NCBI GenBank assembly: GCA_964590195.1
Contig: CAZPWJ010000080.1
Location: 1-23,233, forward strand
Direction of reading: 5' to 3'
From: GCA-2731375 sp964590195
Lineage (GTDB): Bacteria > Pseudomonadota > Alphaproteobacteria > GCA-2731375
DNA: 23,233 nt
In this document: positions 8,356 to 14,850 of the stretch, one piece after another
Numbering within the stretch: position 1 is the stretch's first letter
How the letters are laid out: each line of letters starts with the position of its first letter
Made by a program: the position numbers and the translations under genes
Notes under the pieces: generated by a model
Seen by the model: the letters and a program-made list of their open reading frames with translations, nothing else
What the model was told of the DNA's origin: nothing
Database searches by the model: none

Positions 8356-9003
8356 CTAATCCTGACTGCCGGGCGCGGCCAGTACGCCCCTGGCCGCGTT
8401 CATTTCCTGTTCCCGCATTACGGAACGCACATTCGGTGCGGCCTGCAGCAACATGCCCACCATGGCGTCGTGATCCTGGCCGCAATCAAAGCCAAGGCGC
8501 CGGCCCTCGGTCTCGTCAGCCTGGGCATCGGCCAGCTTGACCACGGCGTTGCGCAATGCGGTCAGGCGGCGCTCCGCCCCATCGGCGCCATCACCAATCA
8601 CTGATAATTCATAGCGCCCCTGCCCCAACGCCACGGCGGTAACGGTCAGTTCGGATTTCTTGTCCGCCAGGGACAGCACCGGCGTTTCGGGTGCCGCGTC
8701 GGGCTTTTCCTTGCAGGCCTGGAGAAACAGACGCCGCACCGCCGTCAGATGTTCACCTCCGCAGGGAAAACGCACTGTATCCGCCGCCCCTGCCCGTTCC
8801 ATACCGCCCAGGGTCATCATGGCGGCAAGAATATAGGCAATGCGTTCGTCCAGGCCGTCATAGCTGGCGAAGCTGCGCACCCGGAAGGCCCAGCCCGCAT
8901 CGTCCTCGCGGGCATAGAGGCCAATGGAAACGTCACGGAAATACTTGTCGGTCGAAACCAGTTCTATCCGCGTTCCCAGATCGGCAAATGGATCCACCAC
9001 CAA
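8356..9003 (-). CDS. Unrecognised protein, first gene of the corrinoid operon, internally duplicated
   Basis: I do not recognise this 215-residue protein. It appears to be two copies of one module. Residues 12-98 contain two strands (SIGLYAR, WAFRVRSF), a helix (LDERIAYILAAMMTLGG) and the end motif FPCGGEHLTAVRRLFLQA. Residues 108-195 contain VTAVALG, YELSVIG, the helix LTALRNAVVKLADAQA and the end motif FDCGQDHDAMVGMLLQA. Each copy ends with C-G-x2-H (C81/H85 and C174/H178) followed by a helix. There is no signal peptide or membrane segment. The start could be TTG 9003, or GTG 9000 or 8997; GGGAG sits 5-11 bases upstream of these. It is 11 bases upstream of the methyltransferase gene and so cotranscribed, which suggests a role in the methyl-transfer system. 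No function is assigned. Confidence 0.82.
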   Translation of the reverse strand: MVVDPFADLGTRIELVSTDKYFRDVSIGLYAREDDAGWAFRVRSFASYDGLDERIAYILAAMMTLGGMERAGAADTVRFPCGGEHLTAVRRLFLQACKEKPDAAPETPVLSLADKKSELTVTAVALGQGRYELSVIGDGADGAERRLTALRNAVVKLADAQADETEGRRLGFDCGQDHDAMVGMLLQAAPNVRSVMREQEMNAARGVLAAPGSQD

Positions 9004-9023
9004 TGTTCTCCCACAAGTACTGA

Positions 9024-9061
9024 AATCAGCGAAACAATTCAGCGCAAAAATTCAGCGCAAA
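9024..9061. repeat. Tandem 13-bp repeats in the divergent promoter region
   Basis: The unit AATTCAGCGCAAA occurs twice, head to tail without a gap (9036-9048 and 9049-9061). A degenerate third copy, AATCAGCGAAAC, sits directly before them (9024-9035). They lie 20-58 bases upstream of the first gene of the corrinoid operon and may be binding sites for a regulator of that operon. Confidence 0.75.
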
Positions 9062-9071
9062 CAATAGAGAC

Positions 9072-9101
9072 TTGACGCAGCCGGTCTGTTCGGATCACAA
9101 T
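9072..9101 (+). promoter_or_regulatory. Putative promoter of the GntR regulator gene
   Basis: TTGACG (9072-9077) and CACAAT (9096-9101) are separated by 18 bases on the plus strand. The -35 is good and the -10 is weak. The palindrome at 9110-9120 falls around the expected transcription start, as in an autorepressed gene. Confidence 0.4.
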
Positions 9102-9109
9102 TGGCCAGC

Positions 9110-9120
9110 TGGTCAGACCA
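9110..9120. promoter_or_regulatory. Putative FadR/GntR-type operator
   Basis: TGGTCAGACCA is a perfect 5-1-5 palindrome. It fits the TGGTNNNACCA pattern typical of FadR-subfamily GntR regulators, and it sits 62 bases upstream of a FadR-subfamily gene. An outer inverted repeat AATTGG/CCAATT (9099-9104, 9118-9123) overlaps it. It could control both divergent transcripts. Confidence 0.65.
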
Positions 9121-9181
9121 ATTTTAGATCGCTTAAGAGAGACTGTAAAGCCGTGCTTGCGGGATTTGATGGATTTTTTGA

Positions 9182-9922
9182 ATGAGCGAGAGCGCCGAAA
9201 GCAACCAAACGGCAGTTGAACCGTTCCGGCAGGTCGAACGGGCCACGGTGAGCGATACAATCGTGGCACAAATACGCGCTCTGATCACCAACGGGACCTT
9301 GAAACCAGGCGACCGCCTCCCCTCGGAGCGGGATTTGTGCAAACGCTTCGGGGTTGGCCGTACCTCTGTTCGGGAGGCCCTTAAGCCATTGATCGCAATG
9401 GGTTTGTTGGAGGGCCGTGTCGGCAGCGGAACGTTTGTCGCGGCGGAGATGGGGCAGTTTCGCAAACCCTTGGAATGGGGTCTGTTGGATGATCTTTCCG
9501 GCCAGGACGAATTGGTGGAAACCCGCCATATGCTGGAAACCAACGCCGCCTATTGGGCCGCGTTAAGGGCCGGGCCGGAAAATCTGGCGGCGATCGAGGC
9601 AACGCTTCTGGGCATGGCCGAAAACCTGCAGCAGCCGGAGGAATTTCAGGAATTCGACGCCAACTTCCATTTCGAGATCGCCCGCGCCACCCAGAACAAG
9701 ATTTTGTTCCGCCTGATCAATGTCATACGGGGCCAGATTCAGACCTGGATCGGCGAACGCCTGAGCCTCTCGCCGGACCGGACCGAGGCCCTCGCCGAAA
9801 TCTCCTACCAACAGCATCAGGAGATCTTCGCGGCCATCAAGGCAGGCGACGGTGAAGCCGCCCGGGCCGCCATGGATCGGCACATCCAGACCGCGACGCG
9901 GGATCTGCAAGCCAATCGATAG
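9182..9922 (+). CDS. GntR-family transcriptional regulator, FadR subfamily
   Basis: This 246-residue one-component regulator has an N-terminal winged helix (about 20-88: VSDTIVAQIRALITNGTLKP, LPSERDLCKRFGVGRTSVREAL, then the wing GRVGSGTFV) and a C-terminal all-helical FCD ligand domain (about 108-235). The FCD metal-site residues are visible: D159 and H163 (FDANFHFEIA), H212 (QHQEIF) and H234 (MDRHI). It probably binds a small carboxylate or related ligand near that site. It is divergent from the corrinoid operon across 178 bases that hold a matching palindrome, so it is the likely regulator of that operon and of itself. The ATG at 9182 has only a weak GGAT ribosome site. Its stop is 3 bases from the convergent aminopeptidase stop. 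Confidence 0.93.
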   Translation: MSESAESNQTAVEPFRQVERATVSDTIVAQIRALITNGTLKPGDRLPSERDLCKRFGVGRTSVREALKPLIAMGLLEGRVGSGTFVAAEMGQFRKPLEWGLLDDLSGQDELVETRHMLETNAAYWAALRAGPENLAAIEATLLGMAENLQQPEEFQEFDANFHFEIARATQNKILFRLINVIRGQIQTWIGERLSLSPDRTEALAEISYQQHQEIFAAIKAGDGEAARAAMDRHIQTATRDLQANR

Positions 9923-9925
9923 AGG

Positions 9926-11731
9926 CTAAACAATCGGCCGGGTCGCCTCGTCCAACCATTCCCGTGTCGCATCGTCGACGCCGGCGGAGAGGGCGTCATA
10001 GACCCTTTGATGATAGGCGTTTAGCCAGGCCCTTTCGGGCGCCGTCAACAATTCGGGCGAAATGGCGTTGCGGTCGATGGGTGACAGCGTCAAGGTCTCG
10101 AATTCCAGCATGTCGCGCTCGGCGCCCTGAACCTCGGCCTCGCGCACGGCCAACAGGTTCTCGATACGGATGCCATAGGCGCCGGTCTTGTAATAGCCGG
10201 GCTCGTTCGAGACCACCATGCCGGGGCGCAGATCCTGCGTCTGTTGCCGTTTCGAGATCGAATGGGGCCCTTCGTGCACATTCAGATAACTGCCCACGCC
10301 ATGCCCGGTGCCGTGATCGAAATCCAGGCCCGCCTGCCACAGTGCGTGGCGGGCCAGAACGTCCAGTTGCGCGCCCGTTGTGCCGGTGGGAAAGCGGGTG
10401 GTGGCGATGGCGATATGGCCTTTCAGGACACGGGTAAAACGATCGCGCATCTCGTCGCTGACCTCACCGATGGCAATGGTGCGGGTAACATCCGTGGTGC
10501 CGTCCAGATACTGCCCGCCTGAATCGACCAGATAGAATTCGCCATTGCCAAGCCTGCGATTGCTTTCCGCCGTGACCCGGTAATGCACGATGGCGCCGTT
10601 CGGGCCGGAGCCGGTGATGGTGGGAAAGCTGAGATCGCGGAAATGCTCTCCATCATGGCGGAATTCCTCCAATTGCGCCTCGACCGCCAGTTCGTCCAAT
10701 TCCCCTTGCGGCCCGAACACCGACAGCCAGTGTTGAAAACGCACCAGGGCAACGCCGTCACGATTATGAGCGGCACGGGCGCCCTGTAATTCGACCTCGT
10801 TCTTAATCGCCTTTGGCAATTGGCAGGGATCGGTATCGCGGACTATGTCCGCCCCCGCCGCCGCCAGACGCTCGAACACCCAGGCGGCGGTCAGACCGGG
10901 GTCGGCCTGCACGGCCTTATCCTTCAGAGCGTCCAGGGCCGGCGCGAAGGCCTCGGGTGGTTGCAGGGAAACCTTGTTGCCCAAATGGTCGGTCAGGCCC
11001 CTGCCCCGTTTCTCGGTATCGAGAAACAGATCAACCTGGCCATCAGCGTACAGAACGGCCAGGGAAAGCGGCAATGGCGAATGGGGCACATCACCGCCAC
11101 GGATATTCAACAGCCAGGCAATGGAATCCGGCGCCGTGATTACCGCCGCGTCGCGCTTGCCCTCCCGCAGCGCCTCGGCCAGGCGGGCTCTTTTGTCGGC
11201 GGAGCTTTCACCGGCGAAGGCAATGTCATGGGGTAGCACCAGGGCCATGGGCTCGTCCGGCTGATCGCGCCAGACCGCATCCAGGGGATTATCGGTCACG
11301 GCGGCCAGTTCACCGCCCGCGGCTTCGGCCGCCTTGCGAAAGCGCGCCACGCCGTCCTGGGTGAACAGCCAACTATCGAAACCAAGCTTGCCGCCCTTGG
11401 GCAGATGTTCGGCGATCCAATCGGTCGGCGGCGTTTCGGTGACATGCAAGCGTTCATACAGATCACCGTCCACCTGTTCGGTGATTTGCAGGGTATAGCG
11501 GCCATCGGTAAAGGCGGCGGCGCTTTCCCGCAGGACCACGACCATGCCGGCGGAGCCGGTAAATCCCGTCAGCCAGGCAATGCGCCGGGCCGAGGCCGGG
11601 ACATATTCGTTCTGATAACGGTCCGCCATGGGCACCACGAAGCCATCCAGCCCCTGGGCCTGCAACTCCCCACGCAGAGCGGCCAGACGCCCGGCCCAAT
11701 CGGTTCCGCCTGATCCACCATCACCGCTCAT
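9926..11731 (-). CDS. pepP: Xaa-Pro aminopeptidase (aminopeptidase P, M24B)
   Basis: The enzyme removes the N-terminal residue from peptides with proline in second position. At 601 residues it is the long, three-domain form (two creatinase-like N-terminal domains plus a pita-bread catalytic domain), like eukaryotic cytosolic aminopeptidase P and unlike the E. coli PepP of about 440. All five dinuclear metal ligands are present: D403 and D414 (VDSGGQYLDGTTDVTRT), H477 (DHGTGHGVG), E510 (NEPGYY) and E524 (GIRIENLL). The HYR motif (H383) and HEGPHS also match. There is no signal peptide, so it is cytoplasmic. I chose ATG 11731, with GGGGAG about 8 bases upstream, over an in-frame TTG at 11758. 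The symbol is used in the broad family sense. Confidence 0.93.
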   Translation of the reverse strand: MSGDGGSGGTDWAGRLAALRGELQAQGLDGFVVPMADRYQNEYVPASARRIAWLTGFTGSAGMVVVLRESAAAFTDGRYTLQITEQVDGDLYERLHVTETPPTDWIAEHLPKGGKLGFDSWLFTQDGVARFRKAAEAAGGELAAVTDNPLDAVWRDQPDEPMALVLPHDIAFAGESSADKRARLAEALREGKRDAAVITAPDSIAWLLNIRGGDVPHSPLPLSLAVLYADGQVDLFLDTEKRGRGLTDHLGNKVSLQPPEAFAPALDALKDKAVQADPGLTAAWVFERLAAAGADIVRDTDPCQLPKAIKNEVELQGARAAHNRDGVALVRFQHWLSVFGPQGELDELAVEAQLEEFRHDGEHFRDLSFPTITGSGPNGAIVHYRVTAESNRRLGNGEFYLVDSGGQYLDGTTDVTRTIAIGEVSDEMRDRFTRVLKGHIAIATTRFPTGTTGAQLDVLARHALWQAGLDFDHGTGHGVGSYLNVHEGPHSISKRQQTQDLRPGMVVSNEPGYYKTGAYGIRIENLLAVREAEVQGAERDMLEFETLTLSPIDRNAISPELLTAPERAWLNAYHQRVYDALSAGVDDATREWLDEATRPIV

Positions 11732-11834
11732 AAATGCTCTCCCCGCCACGGCGCCCAAATTACGCCGCTGATTATGCCCATTGCCGGGGTCTCATGGCAA
11801 CGGCTCAATACGTTCAGTCAGCCATGCTGCATTT

Positions 11835-11920
11835 GCAATGCTGCAATGCAAAAATAACATTCTAATTCAAGCCATAGCATATTGATTTTGTTAATACTTC
11901 GAATATATGCATTGCAATAT
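11835..11920. repeat. Clustered GCAATGC heptamers upstream of first DUF1127-like gene
   Basis: GCAATGC occurs at 11835 and 11843 (8 bases start to start, direct), and its reverse complement GCATTGC at 11909, within GCATTGCAATAT. The same heptamers with the same 8-base spacing recur upstream of the paralogous gene (12375-12391). Confidence 0.6.
11882..11909 (+). promoter_or_regulatory. Possible promoter of first DUF1127-like gene
   Basis: TTGATT (11882-11887) and TATATG (11904-11909) are separated by 16 bases in an AT-rich stretch about 70 bases before the ATG. The match is moderate. The GCATTGC heptamer overlaps the -10 end. Confidence 0.35.
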
Positions 11921-11977
11921 CAAAGACACGGGCATGGAGACCCAGCAAGACCCGCGCAAACGACGTCAGGAAAAGAC

Positions 11978-12271
11978 ATGAGCTTTCAAAAGCAGATCGA
12001 AAAACAACTAGCGCAGGAATTCTCGCCCAAGCAAACGCCTATCGTGCTCAACTACGACGAGGCGGTCCACCTTGGCCGGCGCCTGCACGATCAGGAGATG
12101 CACCGGCTATTGAGCCTCGCCTGGCATGCCTTTACGGCTGCCGTCAAACGGCTGGCAAAGGCTTCGCACCAGCGCAGCATCGATAGCCTGCCCAACTATC
12201 TGCGCCAGGATATTGGCCTGCGCCCGTTTGATGGGTCGGTCAATGGCACCACCAGCCGGGGCTATATGTAG
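11978..12271 (+). CDS. Small DUF1127-like protein A
   Basis: A 97-residue basic protein with no signal peptide or membrane segment. Its C-terminal part (about 50-83) is helical with the DUF1127-like ending YLRQDIGLRPFDG. In that family the short R-D-I-G-L motif closes a helical, arginine-rich segment, and some members bind RNA or tune metabolic gene expression. The N-terminal half (MSFQKQIEKQLAQEF) is an amphipathic helix not typical of the shortest members. It is paralogous to the next gene. I chose ATG 11978, which has GTCAGGA 7 bases upstream, rather than an in-frame ATG at 11882 inside the probable promoter. It has its own terminator, so it is monocistronic. Its cellular role is unknown. 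Confidence 0.75.
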   Translation: MSFQKQIEKQLAQEFSPKQTPIVLNYDEAVHLGRRLHDQEMHRLLSLAWHAFTAAVKRLAKASHQRSIDSLPNYLRQDIGLRPFDGSVNGTTSRGYM

Positions 12272-12300
12272 GCCGCAACCTGCAAAATTCGACGGTTTTA

Positions 12301-12338
12301 AAGGCCCGCGCCACCCAGGCGCGGGCCTTGCCTGTTTT
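12301..12338 (+). terminator. Terminator after DUF1127-like gene A
   Basis: A perfect 12-bp stem (12301-12312 with 12318-12329) closes the loop ACCCA and is followed by GCCTGTTTT. It lies 30 bases after the stop codon. Confidence 0.92.
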
Positions 12339-12374
12339 ACGATACATCGAGGGCCAACGTAGCCATGTCCCGGG

Positions 12375-12391
12375 CGCAATGCAGCATTGCG
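12375..12391. repeat. Perfect palindrome upstream of second DUF1127-like gene
   Basis: CGCAATGC-A-GCATTGCG is an 8-1-8 perfect inverted repeat. It contains the two heptamers also found upstream of gene A, again 8 bases apart, and runs into GCATTGCGATAT, which resembles GCATTGCAATAT at 11909. It is probably an operator shared by the two genes. Confidence 0.7.
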
Positions 12392-12441
12392 ATATTGTCT
12401 GGAAAAATTAACGTTTAAGACATTGTTTTCGTTCAGAAATG

Positions 12442-12477
12442 CAGCCCTCTTTAAGGCTATTCCAAAGACCTGGGCTG
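12442..12477 (+). promoter_or_regulatory. Leader hairpin of DUF1127-like gene B
   Basis: CAGCCC-TCTTT (12442-12452) pairs with AAAGA (12464-12468) and GGGCTG (12472-12477) across an 11-nt loop, with a 3-nt bulge. It lies 42 bases upstream of the ATG, in what should be the 5' untranslated leader. Confidence 0.4.
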
Positions 12478-12519
12478 GAACAAAGGCAAGGCCGGCCCGC
12501 CACAAAGTCAGGATACGTT

Positions 12520-12810
12520 ATGAGCATTTATGTGCAAAACGAAGACCGTTTGGCCCACGACCTTTCGGCCAATGGAACATCTGTTCTACATGCCAACGAG
12601 TTTGGTCATTTTCCAGGCTACGGACTGTTCACGCTTCTTAGCAAATCAGTAGCGCTTACCGCCGCCGTCCTGAAACAGTCATTGCAGGCCGATCAGCTAG
12701 ACAGAATTGGCTCTCTGGCTGATCATATGCGCCGCGATATCGGCCTCGTGCCCACGAATGCCAAAGTGGGCGGCGCTCTGTACTACGACCAGGGCTCGCA
12801 TTACCTATAA
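12520..12810 (+). CDS. Small DUF1127-like protein B
   Basis: A 96-residue protein paralogous to the preceding small gene. The C-terminal helical segment (LQADQLDRIGSLADHMRRDIGLVPTNA) lines up with LAKASHQRSIDSLPNYLRQDIGLRPFDG, and both then continue with a short glycine- and tyrosine-containing tail. The N-terminal half is less similar. There is no signal peptide or membrane segment. I chose ATG 12520, which has GTCAGGA 7 bases upstream, the same ribosome-site sequence and spacing as gene A. An in-frame ATG at 12439 lies inside the leader hairpin region. It is followed by its own terminator. Its role is unknown; DUF1127 proteins can be post-transcriptional regulators in alphaproteobacteria, but that is family inference. 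Confidence 0.72.
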   Translation: MSIYVQNEDRLAHDLSANGTSVLHANEFGHFPGYGLFTLLSKSVALTAAVLKQSLQADQLDRIGSLADHMRRDIGLVPTNAKVGGALYYDQGSHYL

Positions 12811-12831
12811 CGGCGGTCGCTTCGAACAAAC

Positions 12832-12867
12832 AAAGCCCGTGCCGTCCCGGTGCGGGCTTTTTCTTTT
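12832..12867 (+). terminator. Terminator after DUF1127-like gene B
   Basis: A 12-bp stem with two G-U pairs (12832-12843 with 12849-12860) closes the loop GTCCC and is followed by TTCTTTT. It lies 21 bases after the stop. Confidence 0.9.
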
Positions 12868-12876
12868 GCCGCCCGA

Positions 12877-12906
12877 TAGACCTGTGCCGGGGCGGCTGGC
12901 TATACT
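12877..12906 (+). promoter_or_regulatory. Possible ilvD promoter
   Basis: TAGACC (12877-12882) and TATACT (12901-12906) are separated by 18 bases. The -10 is good and the -35 matches 4 of 6. It lies directly after the preceding terminator and about 34 bases before the ilvD ATG. Confidence 0.4.
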
Positions 12907-12939
12907 CGTGCTCCCAGGGCCAATCACCAGGAGCATTCC

Positions 12940-14805
12940 ATGCCGCAATACCGATCCTACCGTACCACTCAGGGGCCAAACCGCATGGCCTCGCGTGCTC
13001 TTTGGCGGGCCACGGGCACCAACGAAGGTGATTTCGCCAAGCCGATCATCGCTATTGCAAACTCGTTTACCCAATTCGTGCCGGGCCATGTGCACCTGAA
13101 GGATCTGGGCCAAATGGTTGGCGACGAGGTCTATAAGGCCGGCGGCGTGGCCAAGGAATTCAACACAATCGCCGTCGATGACGGCATCGCCATGGGTCAT
13201 GAAGGCATGCTCTATAGCCTGCCCAGCCGCGAATTGATCGCGGACGCGGTGGAATACATGGTCGAGGCGCACTGCGCCGACGCCCTGGTCTGCATTTCCA
13301 ACTGCGACAAGATCACACCGGGCATGCTGATGGCGGCCCTGCGCCTGAATATCCCCACGGTCTTTGTCTCCGGCGGGCCGATGGAGGCGGGCAAGATCGA
13401 GATTGGCGGCAAGGATATGATTGTCGACGGCGTCGATGCCATGGTCCTCTCGGCCAAGCCCGGCGTCACGGACGAGGAAAAGCAGGCCTTGGAAGAGATC
13501 GCCTGTCCCACCTGCGGTTCGTGCGCGGGCATGTTCACCGCCAATTCCATGAACTGCCTGGTCGAGGCTCTTGGCCTTGGCCTGTCCGGCAATGGCAGCC
13601 TGGTTGCCACCCATGCCCGGCGCGGCGATTTGTTCCTGGAAGCCGGCCGCCAGATCGTCGAGATTACCAAGCGTTACTACGAACTGGACGAAGACGCAGT
13701 GCTGCCGCGCAACATCGCCACCTTCGAGGCCTTCGAGAACGCCATGACCGTTGACATGGCCATGGGCGGCTCCACCAACACGGTGCTGCATCTGCTGGCC
13801 GCCGCTTTCGAGGCGGAAGTACCATTCACCATGGCCGATATCGACCGCCTGTCCCGCAAGGTGCCGCATTTGTGCAAAGTCTCGCCCTCCATTCAGAACG
13901 TACATATGGAGGATGTGCACCGGGCCGGCGGCATCATGGCGATCATGGGCGAGCTGGCCCGCGAGGATCTGCTGCATATGGATGTGCGCAATATCCTGGG
14001 CGACAGCCTGCGCGATACGCTCGCCATGTGGGATATCGGCCAGACAAACAACGAGAAAGTGCAGAATTTCTATCGTGCCGCGCCGGGGCGGATCCGCTCC
14101 ATCACCGCCTTTAGCCAGGACAGCTATTACGATGACCTGGACAAGGACCGTGCGGCGGGCTGCATTCGCGACGTGGAACATGCCTACAGCGCCGATGGCG
14201 GCCTGGCGGTGTTGTATGGCAACCTTGCCGCCGACGGCTGCATCGTCAAAAGCGCCGGCGTGCCCCGCGACATGCTGACCTTCACCGGCCCCGCGATCAT
14301 CTTCGAAAGCGAGAACAAGGCCGCCGCCGGCATCCGCACCGGCCAGATCCAGCCGGGCCACGTGGTGGTAATCCGCTATGAAGGCCCCAAGGGCGGCCCC
14401 GGCATGCAGGAGATGCTGCGCGTCACCGGCCTGATGAAATCCATGGACCTGGCCGAGAAATGCGCCCTGATCACCGATGGCCGTTTCTCTGGCGCCACCT
14501 CCGGCTTGTCCATCGGCCATATCTCGCCCGAAGCGGCGGAAGGCGGCCCCATTGCACTGGTCGAGGATGGCGATCAGGTTACCGTCGATATCCCCAACCG
14601 CGTCATATCCCTAGACATAGCCGACGATGAAATCGCACGGCGACAAGCGGCAATGGAAGCCAGGGGTGAAGACGCCTGGCTGCCGACCATGCGCGAGCGC
14701 ACTGTCAGCCGGGCATTGGAATCCTATGCCTTGCTAGCCAGAAGTGCCGCCCATGGTGCCGTACGCGACCCGAGGCAGTTCAAGAAGTCGCTGTCGAAAA
14801 ATTAA
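12940..14805 (+). CDS. ilvD: Dihydroxy-acid dehydratase
   Basis: The enzyme dehydrates 2,3-dihydroxy-isovalerate and 2,3-dihydroxy-3-methylvalerate to the 2-oxo acids of valine, leucine and isoleucine synthesis. At 621 residues it is the long E. coli-like form, associated with an oxygen-sensitive 4Fe-4S cluster. Motifs include NSFTQFVPGHVHL, the aspartate pair AVDDG (about 79-82), C122 in CISNCDKITPG, and CPTCGSCAGMFTANSMNCL with C192 and C195. The C-terminal GRFSGATSGLSIGHISPEA is the family's closing signature. AGGAG is 7 bases before the ATG. It is flanked by a terminator upstream and a convergent histidine kinase downstream, so it is probably transcribed alone. Confidence 0.98.
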   Translation: MPQYRSYRTTQGPNRMASRALWRATGTNEGDFAKPIIAIANSFTQFVPGHVHLKDLGQMVGDEVYKAGGVAKEFNTIAVDDGIAMGHEGMLYSLPSRELIADAVEYMVEAHCADALVCISNCDKITPGMLMAALRLNIPTVFVSGGPMEAGKIEIGGKDMIVDGVDAMVLSAKPGVTDEEKQALEEIACPTCGSCAGMFTANSMNCLVEALGLGLSGNGSLVATHARRGDLFLEAGRQIVEITKRYYELDEDAVLPRNIATFEAFENAMTVDMAMGGSTNTVLHLLAAAFEAEVPFTMADIDRLSRKVPHLCKVSPSIQNVHMEDVHRAGGIMAIMGELAREDLLHMDVRNILGDSLRDTLAMWDIGQTNNEKVQNFYRAAPGRIRSITAFSQDSYYDDLDKDRAAGCIRDVEHAYSADGGLAVLYGNLAADGCIVKSAGVPRDMLTFTGPAIIFESENKAAAGIRTGQIQPGHVVVIRYEGPKGGPGMQEMLRVTGLMKSMDLAEKCALITDGRFSGATSGLSIGHISPEAAEGGPIALVEDGDQVTVDIPNRVISLDIADDEIARRQAAMEARGEDAWLPTMRERTVSRALESYALLARSAAHGAVRDPRQFKKSLSKN

Positions 14806-14818
14806 GTTGAGTGGCGTT

Positions 14819-14850
14819 CGGCTAATGGTCTGCATCGCTGAATTTAGCCG
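14819..14850. terminator. Possible bidirectional stem between ilvD and the kinase
   Basis: CGGCTAA (14819-14825) and TTAGCCG (14844-14850) form a perfect 7-bp inverted repeat with an 18-nt loop. The right arm contains the kinase stop codon. There is no T-run on either side, so terminator function is uncertain. Confidence 0.3.

Noticed and set aside
8345..8485. Upstream in-frame start that would extend the UroD-like protein by 47 residues
   Set aside because: The extension overlaps the preceding gene by about 130 bases, is low-complexity Arg/Gly, and the ATG at 8344 has a better ribosome site right before the conserved N-terminus.
9004..9181. Cobalamin riboswitch ahead of the corrinoid operon
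   Set aside because: No B12-box-like sequence is visible, and the distance from the likely promoter to the first start codon is too short for the roughly 200-nt riboswitch.
12805..14520. Very long open frame (571 codons) antisense to ilvD
   Set aside because: The plus strand encodes an unmistakable, full-length IlvD. The antisense frame is low-complexity, rich in His, Gln and Ala as expected from GC-rich third-position bias, and has no start context or family motif.
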